In this document: one piece after another, positions 49,871 through 63,829 of the stretch
Layout: each line of letters opens with the position of its first letter
Position numbering within the stretch: position 1 is the first letter of the stretch
Source of the DNA: Rhabdornis inornatus
Lineage: Eukaryota; Chordata; Aves; Passeriformes; Rhabdornithidae
DNA: 64,000 nucleotides
NCBI GenBank assembly: GCA_013397075.1
Contig: VWZS01008198.1
Span: forward strand, 475,468-539,467
Reading direction: 5' to 3'
Position numbers and translations under genes: made by a program
Notes under the pieces: generated by a model
The model's database searches: none
The model's input: the letters and a program-made list of their open reading frames with translations, nothing else
Told to the model about the DNA's origin: nothing

Positions 49871-52800
49871 CATCTCTTTGGTAGCTCTTCATCCTTCTGA
49901 GTAGTCTGCTCCCAGCCTTTTTTAAAGTACTCAGTAAGCACACGATCCCTCACACTTGCCTTGCCACTAAATTTTGACTCTTTTAGGGATAGAGAATACT
50001 GGGGAAATGTGCCCCTGCACCTGCCAATTCTGCTTCTTCAATGATGAAAAAGGATCCTGCTGACACACTGTACTCCGGAAGTATGGCAAAAGAGAAACTT
50101 AAGTGGGATCACAGGGTATCTAGGGCTCCCTAAATCATAATCAGCAGAAATTAAATTCCTCAACATGACCAGGGGGCAAGACCAGACCACTCTCACTGGA
50201 ATGATGCTGTCAGCAAGAAAGTCAAGCACTTCCCCCAATCCTGGACTGATTTTAAGATGCTTCAGTAACACTGCAATAGGCTAATACTGAAGTGACAAAG
50301 AAGAGAGAACAATTTGCATCCAAAAAGAAAGGGTGTTTTCCTATCTGGGCAGGCACAAGCACAAGGCACAGGAAGGAATTGCTATGAAATTATATCCTTC
50401 CAAAAATAAAAACAAGAGGAGTATTCTCTCATCACTGAACAGAAAGCTAAGGTACCATCAGAAAGCATATCCCCTTAGCAAGAGAGACTGACACTTCCCA
50501 GTATATACCAATACCTCTGTCTTGTCTGCAGTAATGTTTATCTACTTTATTCTTAGACACTCCTCAGGCTCTTACAAACCCCCCTACCCCACTTCAAATG
50601 CTCAAGAATTATCTCAGTACCAGAGGGCTTCCCACTGATTTCTCTACACTGCAAACTCAGCCTGCCTTATTATCTCCACTTGAGTAGGAAATTGCAGCTA
50701 AACAGACTTTCTTAAGGTGACACATAAATCAGCAACAGAGCCAGAAGTCAAGGCCTGCCAAGATGACGCTTATTGATCCAGAAGTTGACCTACAAGGCAA
50801 CCCTGGCTCCAAATTATTTTGGCCAGAATATTTCTAAACACAAAACACTAGTATCTCATGGGAAGCCCAAGCTAGCAAACAAATAAAAAATGGCAACCTG
50901 CCAAAAATTTTGTTCCAGCAAGTTGTTCAGCATTGTGCAGAAAGGCTGCGGTAGAAATAAGTGCGGTCCTAAGCATTCCTGTATGGGATTTACCTGCAGT
51001 AACCAAAAAACTATTCCTTTTCCTTCCGGAAACCCTCTGCCCAGTTGTTTGCAAGTTTAATAGCATCTACAGAACACAGCACAGGAGATTTTGTGGTAAA
51101 ATACCATGTGATCACTGAAAGGAAGACTACCATGAATACACACGAGGGAACCCAAATAAAGATCCAAAGGCAAACCTAAATCCAGCATGTCTTGCCTTTG
51201 CAGTTTTTAACAATTTTAATAGTGAAATCTCCTTTTATGGTCTTTTCTTCCTTTATGTAAAGTTCACTCATTTTACGGCATTGCAAAGTTTTAACCAGTT
51301 TTAACTATGGCGATGAAGCAGAGCAAGAGCTAATTAATTACATTAGATTCCATATGAAATTAACTTTATCCAGTTGTAAAGGACCAGGCCACTAGGTAGA
51401 TCTGCTGGGGCTCACACAGGGCCAGAGAAAGTCCCCATCTACCTTGTTTTCTGCTCCCTATGCTACTCCTTGCCACCTTCCTGAAGGGAATCCATCTTCT
51501 CTCTGGAGCAGCACCTTCCCAGTGCTGGCAGTGATTTAACCAGTTCCTGGTAGCTGATGTTTCCCACTGACATCACTCTCATGGACTCTCCCTGCCTCTC
51601 CAGACTCAAAGTGCAGCACACTACGCCCTCTTTCAGCGAGAACAGAACAGAAACAGCTTTTCACTGAAAAAGCACCGTACAAAGTCATTGCCTGAGACAC
51701 TATCAATGTTTCCATAACAATGTGAGAAAAGAAGTTATCATTAATTATCTTGGGTAAGCATGAACGCAATGTCAGAACAAGCAGGTGAAAGGAATGTACT
51801 TTACCGCCTTGAGTTGCTGCAGCCCTGCATTCAGAAACATAGCAATCCAAATCACTCTCACTTTCTTTACAGCACTGCTGGAAATACCAAACACCACCAA
51901 ACACCATTATTTCACCATTCAGTTCCACTACCCTATTTGGTTTCCTACAATATTTTATTTACAGGTTAATTTCTTCATCATCAAATTTTAAATTTTTTTT
52001 CTTTACATTCAAGCACAATCTGCAAGCTGGAAATAACAAATTCTGTCCACGCAGTTTATAACTGCTCACTTTCCAAACACAGCACCAGAAAATGCATTAA
52101 GAAGTACTTCATAAACTTCTGTCACTGCAGTAGGAAGTGACTGTAAATTATTACAGCTTTTCCAATTTAATGAGTACATCTAAATCTTGAAGCCATGGTG
52201 TTACTGTGTGCATGCAGCACAGAGATTTTTAAAAAAGAGGAAAAAAAAGAGAAAAAAGAAGAGCATTTCACATTTACATTCACACCATGCAGAGTAACTG
52301 GTAAGCACTGATGTTTTTCAGATGAGCATACATTACTTTGCCTGCCACATGAAGGCATTCTGTAATTTGTAAACTATTTGAAATTCTACTGGAATTCAAG
52401 TTTTCCGTTTTATTTAAACATCTTGAAAGAACTAATATACAATGCTAAAATTTTTGTTCACAGTCTTCAGTGCATCATACTGTACAATTTTTAATTCTGC
52501 CTGTTCCCTGTGTAATTTGAAATTCTGGCATTTTCCATAACTACTCACTACTTATCTGTCACACAGCATGCTCAAAGCAGTGTTCAAGGAGTGTTAACTA
52601 TTCTTGCTGAAGTTTTTTTTTAACAAAATCTGTATAAGAATGTATTTCCACAGCCTTCTCCAACTACAAGTGACAAAACTCTAACAATTAACAGTGCCCA
52701 AAGTCATGAGGAAAGAACATTTTCAGCATTTTACTGGTATAGAAACAGATGCAGGAATAAGAGACTGTAGCATGGCTGAGAACAGAAGCTTGGTGTCTGA

Positions 52801-54673
52801 TTTGGCTTCCTCATTTTGATTAGACTGGGAAGTGAGTGCCCCCTGGTGCAGCCCATCTCACTGAAGTTTGGTAGGCATAAAACTGCCTACAAGACTTCCT
52901 AACAAAAATAAATAATCCAAGTATGTACTCCTGATTTAGATGCTCTTCTGCACCATAAGAAAATTTAGATTTAAGAAATTATAAGAAAACACTGAGAAAA
53001 ATTATTTTTAAATATTTCAAAAACATTTTTCTCTACTTACAATAGTGTTTTACCAACTTTTCGTCATTCAGGAACTCATATTCACCAAAATGAAGTGGCT
53101 CTAAAAGGAATGGTTGCTCATATATACTTGCCTGATAACCCCAGGCCAGATTTTAACAAAGCACACAAGAAAAGAGATTTCTTAAAACATGCATATGTTA
53201 AAATAAGCATGACACTTCATCATGCAAGCCATAAAGACAAACAAATGCTATATGATTTATACAACTAAAAATAAGGACTTAAATTAGGTAACTTCCTAAA
53301 CTGTCTATATTAAAATTTCAATATTTTGGTATAGGTTTAACTTAATGTTAATATATTGATACAACACAGTTTACCAAATATGACTGTTCAATTTCCCCTA
53401 ACATTTCAGGAAGAGGAAAGACTAAATGTGAGAATTTAAGCAACACATTGTCTACAGTGGATATATAAGCTATTGCTTATTATTTGTTATAAAATGCCTC
53501 AGACACTCTAATCTATTACAAAGCTGTAAAAATAGAACATTTGTGTTTAAGTATCTTGATATTACAGTGTTTTCACCCGATTTTTGAAGTGTATTTCAAT
53601 GTAAATACACAACAATGGTTTGATATCCTTAGTGGAACAAGTCTATTACAATTTTTGAAAGACACACACAAGCTTACAAAAAGTAACTGCTATGTAAGGT
53701 CATTTTCTTTAGTTTCAGGACACAATAGTAAAACATTCAGTGATCAGGAGAGTTCAGGTAAATAATCTTCATTAACCCTATTCTGAGAATTCCACAAAGA
53801 GCACAACATATCCATTATCACATTTACGATTTCAAGTGATTAGTCACCGTTTTAATCGTCACTATTTAGAAGCAGTCCTGAAATATGAGTTGTTCACAAT
53901 TATCATAAAAGCTTAAAAGTCCTTACTATTTTAACAGCTCAAATTGTTTTGGTATCTATCCAAACACCTAGTCTCTCACTGAATCTTGATGTTCCCTGGT
54001 ACAGTAACCTTCTTGGGCTAGTTCTGCATTGTTAGAAAACATTCTTCCTTCAGTCAGTCTTAAAATGGCTACATTTCAATTTCATCCCTTTCATCCCTTC
54101 AACGCCTTGCTTTTGTATCTAAAAAAATGCAAACAAGCAAACAAACCCCCCAAATCGTAACCTAAAAAGGAGCTGCCTTGTCAATATTCTGTATATTTCA
54201 CCATTCTGAGTAGACTACTACTGCACCTCTGAATGCACCTTCTCTAATGCTTAGACCGAAGAAAGAATCTCTGTCCAAAAATCACGTATGTTTGTTTCCA
54301 AATTAAAATAAATAAATAAAAAAATCAAAAGAGATGCCTTAAAATGAAGCTTGTGCTTTCCTGAAAAGGACATAGTTAAGAATCTTCTACATTTCTTGAA
54401 GTTACCCTGAGCTACCTTCCAGTTCCTTTCCCTCACTTTACATGGAAACTTTCCCATTCCTCTACTCATTAGTGACTCAATCTTTGCTTTAGTTTTGTTC
54501 GACATAGAGTAACCATAACTGAAAAAAGCACAAACCAGTGATTTATATGAGATTATTATATTTTCCGCACGGTTCCCTTTTGTATTGCTCAAGTATTGCA
54601 ATACTATGGTTCCCTTTCACACAATGCTGCATATTAAAATAAAAATAAATTTTTAAAGCCTGGGCTTAAAAAT

Positions 54674-54740
54674 AGCTTCCACATCAGGGATGTGGAAGCT
54701 CATCATAGCCTTAGCTATAATCATCATCATGAGATGATGA
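54674..54740. repeat. Two short perfect inverted repeats
   Basis: A perfect 12-bp inverted repeat with a 3-base spacer (AGCTTCCACATC at 54674-54685, complement at 54689-54700) is followed by an 8-bp one (TCATCATC at 54721-54728, complement at 54733-54740). They lie just left of the CR1 fragment and may reflect its insertion junction or be unrelated. Confidence 0.7.
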
Positions 54741-54774
54741 AGTCTGAAATCCTGAAAGAAGCTAGAGAAACAAA

Positions 54775-55910
54775 TAATGAAACTGGACTTCAGAAGAGGT
54801 GTATGTTGGCTTGTTCAGAGATCTGCTTGGCAGGATCATACAAGAGACTGTTTTAAAGGGTAAATAGGCCCAGGAAACCTGTTCCTCTCTCCAAGGACTT
54901 CACACCAGGAGAATGAGGCATGTCAATGCGCAAGAAGTTAAGCAGATGTGGATGAAGGCCAACATGAATGAACCAGGTACTCCTGACTTAGTTCAAAAAG
55001 GAAAAGGAGGTAAGCAGAACATGGAAAAGGAAACTTCATAGACAAGGTATATAGCAATATTGCTGCAGTGTACAGTCATGGAACTAGGAAATCCAAAACT
55101 CAGCCAGAGAATAAACTAACAAAGGCAACAAGAAAGGCTTCTCTATGAGGACAGGCAGGAAAAGCGAACTATGAAATTGAAAGGAATAGCTGATGAACTG
55201 AAGGGCAGGGCTGCTGTTCAGATAGACCTCAATAAGCTGGAGAAGATGGGCTAACAAGATGATATGAAGGGCCACCAAAGCAAGCACTAGGCCCTGCACC
55301 TGGAACAGAGCATCTACATGCACTAGTTCAGACCAGGGGCTGACTATCTGAGAGCAGCTTTGCAGAAAACCTGTGAGTTGAACATGAGTCAGCAATGTGC
55401 CCTGGCAGCAAAGGTGGCCAGGAGCACTCCAGGCTGCCCGAGCAAGAGGGCAGCCAGGGGAACGCTTCATTCTCCTCCAGTGAATACTGACGAGAGCAGA
55501 TGCAGGCTACTGTGCCTGCTAGGAGAAAGGCACTCACATACTGCAGCAAGCCCACCAAACCAGGAATGGGCTGTGGCAGATGACATGCAAGAAGCTGAGT
55601 GAATCCATTTGCTCAGTCTTAAGAACAGAAGGAGAGATTTTACTGCTATCTTCCAGCAGTTAATGGGAGGATATAGAGGGGATGGAGCCAGGTTCTTCTC
55701 AGATGTGCACAGGCAAAGGACAAGAGGCAGCAGGCATAAGCTACAAAAGGAGTAGTTCCAACAAAGTATCCATAAAAGGAAAAAAATTACTATGAGCATA
55801 GGCAAATGCTGGAACGAGTAGCCCAGAGAGACTGTGGTATCTCCAGCCCTGCAGATAACCAAATCCTGAACAACCTGATCTAACCTGCCCTGAGGTCTTG
55901 GATACTTAGT
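54775..55910 (+). mobile_element. CR1 LINE fragment, ORF2 3' part plus 3' UTR portion
   Basis: About 1.1 kb follows avian CR1 in order. Landmarks are GATCTGCTTGGCAGGATC near 54.82 kb, GGCAACAAGAAAGGCTTCTC near 55.12 kb, CTGCACCTGGAACAGAGC near 55.30 kb, TTGAACATGAGTCAGCAATG near 55.38 kb and GCCCAGAGAGACTGTGGTAT near 55.82 kb. The frame is broken in many places, so it is an old inactive copy. The usual 3' octamer tail is not visible, and the copy seems to end inside the 3' UTR. It is of a different subfamily from the copy at 17.2 kb and antisense to the host gene. The 5' limit is approximate. Confidence 0.88.
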
Positions 55911-56876
55911 CTGGGTGGTAGCCTGAAGGCCTCTGCAAAGAAAATTATTCTGCAAATTTATTATACTCTTATTTGACCAAAAGCAAAAATTCAAACAAAC
56001 CCACAAAACAAACAAACGAACTACCTAAACATCAACACAAAAACATATCCATAACATGTATGTTCCAAATGTCAAACATTTTTTGACTTTTTACTTCAAC
56101 AATAGAAATCATATCAAGCACCAAAAGATAACAAGTTGTTTTAAATGCCACACATTTTCTTGTGAAATTCCTTTAAAAAAATAAACTATGAGCAAAACAC
56201 ATTAGTTAGAATTATATGAAAATATTTACTTTATTCAAGAGGAAATGGGTACAAGACAGTCTCTAATATCAAAATTGCAAACACAGCAAAGGACACCTTC
56301 TGATGACAGTAAAAAGTATGAGAGGCATAAAAAGAAACTGAAAACAGAAGAGTTATGATTTACTTCAGGAAACTCAACCAGTGTGAAAAATGTACTCCAA
56401 TATAATTCAAATTTCTAAACTGCAACTGGCTCATAAGCACTCACTTTATTCATCTTTCTAGGTACCCACATTACAAAAGAGCAGCAAAAATAAATTATTT
56501 TCAGAAATAAAAAGACCATGAGAGTCAATGACAGTATGAAAATTCTTAGTGATACAGTAATATAATGCTCTAAGTGGACTGCATTTTCACACTTTTGAGA
56601 TTTCTTTGGGATTTTGTGCATTTGATTAATTCTGTCTGTATAGTGAGGCAGTGCTAATTTATGCCTTCCTACGGGGATGTCGGCTGTCTGTGCCAGCACC
56701 ACAAACTGAATCAAGAAACTCCAGAGCTAAAACCTAACAGGCTACAGTTGCTTAACTCAGAACTGCAGATTCATGTTTTATTCATAAAAGCAGATACCTA
56801 CACACCAGCTTTTCAAATGCATTCTTTTGTCATCTAACATTTTTATTTCACTTACTGAAAAAATTACATATCTTAC

Positions 56877-56988
56877 CTTTAGGTCACTTCCTGGCAAGGT
56901 ACCTATGCCATCCTTCCAGTCCATTGCACTAAATACATCAAATTCCTGACCATTTCCACTAGAGGCAGATTCATTCATGATGCATGTA
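56877..56988 (-). CDS. L3MBTL3: L3MBTL3 coding exon 1 (start codon; residues 1-34)
   Basis: The ATG at 56976-56978 opens a frame beginning MNESASSGNGQEF and ending PGSDLK, nearly the same as the known vertebrate L3MBTL3 N-terminus. The acceptor is a T17 tract followed directly by AG (56989-56990). The donor is AAG|GTAAGA (GT at 56875-56876), phase 0. Ten bases of 5' UTR precede the ATG in this exon and contain an out-of-frame upstream ATG. The conserved FDVFSxMDWKDG segment is a family hallmark with no assigned catalytic role. CDS part is 102 nt. Confidence 0.95.
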
Positions 56989-56990
56989 CT

Positions 56991-57020
56991 AAAAAAAAAA
57001 AAAAAAAGGGGGAAAAAAAG
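56991..57020. repeat. A17-G5-A7 homopolymer tract at splice acceptor
   Basis: On the minus strand this is the pyrimidine tract of the start-codon exon: T17 abuts the acceptor AG directly, preceded by C5 and T7. A homopolymer of this length is prone to slippage. Confidence 0.9.
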
Positions 57021-57604
57021 TTATCTGAAAAGTCTCTAAGCGATTTAATGCTTATATCACCAGATATTTCTTCTAATGCATTTCACAGATTTGTATCAAA
57101 TGCTTCCCTCTGGTCACTGGCAATGTGGACAGATGATGACAAGGGTGAAAATATACATGATGTAATAAAAGTAAGGGGAAATCCTTTAAAAACTTTGAAA
57201 ATAATACCTGTTTCACACACTAGGAGGCAATGGGGTTGTACTGGAGAGAAAAGAAAAATTTCAAATTGCAGATAAAATGACATGAGGAAAACATGTCAAG
57301 TACACTTAAAAACATCTGTTATAGGAAAGGCAAGACATAAGTGCATGCCTCTAATAAATACATTAAGCACTGATTAACAGAACTGCATTTCCTTAATACT
57401 GGATAGCATGCTGATGTGAATGCTTTACCCAAGTTCAAATTAAAATTTCAAAATTAATTTGAAACTATCAGTTTCCTTGTCTGACTCAGGAAACTTGAAT
57501 ATTCTCTATCTGTTTCCATACAGTTTCACTAAATTTTGAATTGCATTTGTTAAAACTTATTTCCATGTACAGAAGCACATATATACACCAGAAAAACCTG
57601 GTGT

Positions 57605-57636
57605 AAATCTGCTTTGCAAGAAATCTGCTTTGCAAG
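57605..57636. repeat. 16-bp tandem duplication, two perfect copies
   Basis: AAATCTGCTTTGCAAG occurs twice in a row with no mismatch, in the 5' intronic region. Confidence 0.95.
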
Positions 57637-60600
57637 ATTCAACTTTACTGGATCCCTCTGTTTCAGAACAGTGAATGGAGAGAAGACAATACTTATCTTC
57701 AGAAACAGTGCATCTGCACATCCCTTGTTGTGATAAAAAATTTGCACAAGCAACAGAAGTACATTGCACTTGCCTCTGACCCCTAGCTCCAGCTCACCAC
57801 TTGTCACTGCTGCAAACACACCATCAGTTGCACTGAACTGCAAGTGTTTGTAGCAGCCAGTTGTGAATGCCATCAACTTCTTCCTTTCCACTCCTTACAA
57901 ACCCAGCAATCTTTAAATCTGTGACCCAGCACCTAATTTACTATTTGTTCAATGTGGAATGTGAACTTACTAATTTTGTTTCTGAAGAACGGCTGCACTA
58001 TGCCTAGCAGCTTAAATAATTTGTGGCAAAATTAGCTGTCATTGTTTGTGAACTATTAACAAAACCTCACCACTTTTGAAATTTGCACTTTCCGAACTTT
58101 TTAGAATGTAAACTCTCTGAACTTTTAAACTAAGACTTTCTAAGCCTCATACCCCATCTGGAGACTGCAAACTTTTGCTGCAAGCATCAGTAGTTGCAAT
58201 TCAAATAGACAGAGAACTTCCTCAGAGCTTAATCTTGTTTTCTAAAATCTAATTTCTAACGTAGGTCCCACTCTGAATCTGCAAATACTCCCTGAAGATC
58301 TTGACTTTTCACAAACAAACAAACTATCCAAAACATGTTATTTGTTCACTCTGGTATTAGAAAGAGATGCAAACCAAGCAGAAGTAAACTCCAGTCATCT
58401 AGAAGCTTTATATTGAAAGGTTGAGGAGAAAAAACACCTAGTTAACTTAGTGGCATGAAAAACTATCGAATTTACATTGTATTAATCAGAAAAATAGTAT
58501 CAATCACTGTAACATCACCACTGTAGACACATACGAGTTTGGTTTGGGGTATACAATGTGAACTCCCTTTCATCTCTCCTTGGTTTCCTCTTCATTTCTA
58601 GCAGAAGTCTCTAAAATCCTCAGCAACACCCTACTCCATGAGTACTTTGATTACACTGCAGCAACTACACAGTTATCAACAAGATAACAGGAGCTGGACC
58701 TCAGTCAGTATCCAGTGCTAAGAGTGAAAGCTTTTGCGTTCCACTTCATATGGTAGGCAGGGTTCACAGAAAGCTCTTCAGGAAAACGTCACATTTTTCA
58801 CATGACAAGTCTGAAGTAAGAAGAACCAAATGATTCAATGTGTCTTCCTCATCTTTAGGCAATTTTCTGAGAGAAAGTACAGAAAACAACAACATACAAA
58901 GACTCATTTTAAAAAACATCAATAAATCTAAACAAATTCAGTGCAAACTGAGAAACACCCCAAAGCCATAGATCTCATCTTTTAAAATCACTCCTCAGGA
59001 CAAGCTCCTGCAACACAAGTTGGGATCTCGCTGCTTGATCTGAGTACCAAGTACCACTACAAACCAATTCAAGCAGGCTTGACCAAACTGAACTAGAGCA
59101 CAGTGGCAGAGGTACAGGCCTTCCCTCAAAAACACAAGACCCAAGCTGCTAAGGAGTAGCTGAAAAATGGGATCTCTCCAGGCACCCGTGAAGTTTTAAG
59201 GACACGAAACATGCTGGTTCAAGCGCATTGGTGGAACAAGCTCCCCCGGATTAGCCTGGCTAAGCAAACACAAAGCTGTGTTCCGCATTAACTGAAGTCT
59301 CTAAGTAATCTTAAATTATCATTCTATTTAGAGGACACTCCACTCAACCCTCCTGTGGTTTATTACAGAAAACACGCTCCAATGATTTCCGCAGAAGGTA
59401 TGACAGAAGTCAGGAAAAGACTTGGAAGGCTGTGGAGAAATGTTTCCTCTCAGCAGCTGCTGTACCACAGAGCAAGGAGCATCGGACAGCACAGCTGCTC
59501 CATCAGATGCTGTCATCTCCCATAGTGCCACTTTCATTACAGACACGAAAATTACGCGGGGGGTGGGAAACTGAAAGAGTCTAGCCTACTTAGGCAGGGA
59601 GTAAACCATGGAAGGTAATGAAAAATTGGTAACAGAAATGTTCAGGGCATACTTGTCTCAAGAATACATACAAATTCTGACTTAATTGCAGGTAAAAAAC
59701 TTTCCTCAGGTAACAAACTGCAATAATGATACATTCTGAAGACGTCTAAAGACATTCATTATTGCTTTCCTTTTGAAATTAACTCAACGTAAAAGGCACA
59801 ATCTGTATAAGTTTCACATTCTGCAGAATTCAGAAGTGTTCTTGGTGGGAATGAAAAGGTCACAGGGCAACGCAGCTAGAAATTAATTTACAAAAAGGAA
59901 TCACTATTAACAAAATATCTGTTTCCAGATTTGCTGAGTTTGAACAGATGAAAGATAGGCCTATATCCCTCTACTAATGATAGTAAGAAACAAGATATAG
60001 ACCAATAAAATTGTTACAGCACTGAGGTACTAAAAAAGGAAGAACTCATTGCAATCATCTAAATCTCAGAACAAAGGAAACTAAAGAATGTCTTATCTAC
60101 TCTTTTTAGTTTTTTGTTTTTAAAGCTCTGATGTAGTTTTTTGAACTAGTATAACTCCTTCTACACTGATTTCATCTGGTATCATTTCTGCTGCTGCACT
60201 GCCAGAAAAGAAATAAAAATACTAGACGAATAAGGCACCTGTCAGTAAATGCAATCTGATGTTAAGGAAAGGACACAATAGCAAATACTTGGAGCAGTCA
60301 TCTTCCAAAAGCATCTCCAAAATCCACCTTTAGGGATGCAACTGTCTCAGTCCTCAAAGCCATAAGAGAAGTGTGCCGCATATTACTATTTCAACATTAA
60401 CTTTGTTTCAAACATATGTAATAAAGTCATTAAAATAAACAAGCATATTAAATAAGATTAAGACACATCCTTTAGAAAAACCTTCATTTTTACTAACAGG
60501 TTCAACAATAAATGAGTACCTCACAGAGGAGATACTTACTGAGAATAACAGCACTAAAAATTAGATAGTTTCATCTGGTGAGAGACTGTCTAAAGATATA

Positions 60601-63600
60601 AAGCAAAGAAGCAGGACAGAATATGCCAATTAGACTTACAAGTAGTTTTTGAAGTAATTATAGGGTTAGGTAGTGAATACATCAGAAAGTAGTAATAGGA
60701 GTCTTTCTTCCAGTCGGTGCTTTAAAAAACTATCTGACCCATACCTGAATTTTGAACATCTAAGATGCTAACTGTGAAATGCCTGTATGGTTTCTAACCA
60801 GTGGGGTCAACTCATTACTGGCCACCAGGCAGTAGAAACAGAGTTCAGCAGTAAAGCCACCAGTCATCATTGCCAGACTGGGATAACATGTCTGCAGTAA
60901 TTTGTCCTTTCTTATGCATCTCTGTGTATTTTTATTTGTACTTTTTAGGATTTCTGTAGCTGCCATGACAAGACAGCTTAGCAGATTTGCCCCATATTGA
61001 TCCTCTCCCCAGGTAACAGCTCCTGTGGGGAGACCCAAAACTGGGAACACAGAGCAAGTGACACCAAGAGCGAGTTCCAAGGGAAAAAGAGATCCCAAGA
61101 GAAAATATCCTTCTGCAGGCAAGCCATGGTCCCTCTTCCCCACTGGACTGGGTGACACCAGCATTGATGGATGTTCAGAAACAAAGGCAACAAGTTAGCG
61201 TTTTTGTCCTAATATTGTATACATTGACTTTGGACATCTCCAAGGCTGCCTGGGGTAGCACCCATGAGCTAAAAGGACACATTTTCCCATACCCAGTAAA
61301 TAAGGAAAACAAAGTGGATCTGAAGGGAACAACTCGGTGTACCAGAGCTGCAAATACACCAAATTCTAGACACCAGGGACAAGTGGATACTCAGCTTAGT
61401 TTTATTTAACATGTAAGAATGTGAATATTACTAGCACTGACTTGTTACACTCCCAAAGCCACACGAAGCAGAATTACTTCTCGCAGTGCAAGCTTCCTAT
61501 ATTTGACAACAGTAGTAAGTTTGAGCTTCGTGACAGCAAAAGCAAAGCCAATTGACTGTAAACCCACTAGGGTGAGCCCTGCTTCTCTCTTCACAGTCCT
61601 CTCTTTGAGCTGGGCACACCTCACACTTGCCTCTTTCTCACCATCCATATTTTTGCACCAGACTTACAGAAAAACAACCACAACAGGAAGAGTCCAGGAA
61701 ATGGTAAAATTCTTTGATGCTACCCACCACATTTTAATATGTGTTTTCTCTTGCACCTGTTTAAAGGTCTAATTATTTTAATATTTCATTAAAAGAAGTA
61801 TTTTCAGATACACATTTCACTCACAATCAAAAATCTCATTTTTCATTGTTTGGAAACTACTTTACTAGTTCTGCCACGTTTCTATCCTCTGTGTTGAAAA
61901 GTTTGAGTAAATTTCACTCTTGCCTGTTGCTTGTTAAGCTTATTAAAGGCAAGGTATTTTAAAGATGAGATATATAGTTTTTATATGTTTTCACATTGGG
62001 ACACAGATTAATTCTTTGCCACGCAAAGGCTGTAACAGAAAAAGGACCAGAGTTCCTGTTGAAGATGTCCTTTTAGCATTATTCACTCTTATTTTATCTG
62101 CTGCTACTCTTCTGATTACTAGATGCTCCACAGCTACTGTGTATGTTCGCTCCTGCTTCCCAATATTTTGGCTTTAAAACTTTTTCCCCTACAGGAAGAA
62201 TCTGGCAACAAAAGCATTAAAAAATACTATGAAGCCTGGGTCTGCACCAGTCTTAAAGGAGGTTCATGCTGTCCTCATCCGAGTCTGGTCTCTGTCAGCA
62301 TGGTAACACCATTATTGCTAGAGACTGGGTAACAATTACATACAGCCTTCATCTACTGCCTCATTTTCAAACATCCACAAGACACTACAACAACAATAGT
62401 TACCCAATACCAAAGCTATTCTGCCATCTAATGAAACTTACCACTGACAACCTTTCCTTGTTTATAAACAGCCTGTACCTCACACTAGAAGGTATTTCCT
62501 CTGCAAAGCTTTCATGGTTCCCTTGTTTCTGTTACTGTCTGTGCAGGCCTGAGTGGAGATTTAACCTACTCAGATAGTAAGAGTTGCATACAACAACTTT
62601 GAAATCCTATGTCTTAAATTCTCTTAATTGCTTGAACCAGGCACAGAAAGCTACAAAAAAACTTCTGCTTATTTGTTCCTTCTTCCTTCCCCTATGCAGA
62701 CACTGCCTGCACCGAATCTTCACACCTCTTACCACCTGACCTGTTTCAAATTATTTCCTACCCAAAGTTAATTCAATATACATCTGAGCATCCTTTTTGT
62801 CTGACTCATGCCCTCCTCTTCCTCATCTACCATTTATCACCAGCTCCCATAAGCTCTGCTGTTCATAAAGAATTAGTTCACCTTTTCTAGTTTCTAAACA
62901 CATGCAGCAGGCTTCTGCATTTATAGACTTTCCCTTCTCCACCATTCACAAAGAGCTGCTGGCATCTCCCATTGTGATGAGCGGTCCTACTACTGGAGCA
63001 GTAACAAGCTATGACTACACACATGCTATCACTTTCTTCAGTAAGCCTCATGCCAGCTCACCACTGATACCTCACACCCATCACCCTCCTTACCAGCAGT
63101 ATTAAAAAACAGACAAGAGTAAATTGAACAGCCCACGAAAATTCATCCATCTCTCTTCATAGAACAGGTGACGCCAAATAAAACTCAACAAGTTAGAAGA
63201 AAAGTCATCACAAGTTATTGAAACTTTTAAAGTAATACTCAAAAAAAACCTCAGTAAACTGAAGGTGAAACATACACCATAAACTAAACCAGAGTTTATT
63301 ACAATTGCCCAACTGACAACAAGCACCATCCAAGACAACTGCTTCAGCCGCCTTCACTAGAACTTCACTAGTTCATGAGACCAACCGGACCACAGCCAAA
63401 GCTGCTGAAGTCTCACCGAGAATAATGCCCACCAGGCACCACCCAAATAAAAGTGGAAAGCTCTGCTACCTTCAGCCACCACTTTCACGGAGTTTCTCTC
63501 TTACAGATGTTCATCATATAGACTTCTGGAAACGTGGTAACATTCTTGGTAAAAAGCATTGGTTCCTGAACAGCTTAAAGATTTGCAGTAAGAAAACTGT

Positions 63601-63829
63601 GCTACAATTCTGAGCACAGACTACCTCCTAAAATGACACAGGCTGAACTTTTTATATCATGAGCTTTGTTTATGCTCACCACCTGATTTTTAGCACCCAC
63701 GACTGAGCATCCATTCATGAGTAGAAACAGCAAAAATGATCGGTCCAGTGCCACTCAACTATACGGAAAAAATAAAGAAAACAGAACAAAACTAAGAATG
63801 TGACTTCTGCTGCCTTTCGCTGTAAAGCT

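Larger units (their letters stand above)
44243..56876 (-). other. L3MBTL3: Intron between coding exons 1 and 2
   Basis: The longest intron in the window, 12.6 kb. It contains a CR1 LINE fragment (54775-55910, opposite strand), small inverted repeats just before it, an A-rich tract at 49801-49870 and a GC-richer block at 44734-46680. The remainder is AT-rich unique sequence in which I see no gene. Confidence 0.9.

Noticed and set aside
55467..56015. 182-residue minus-strand open frame
   Set aside because: It lies mostly antisense to the CR1 fragment at 54775-55910, resembles no protein and is a chance frame in repeat sequence.
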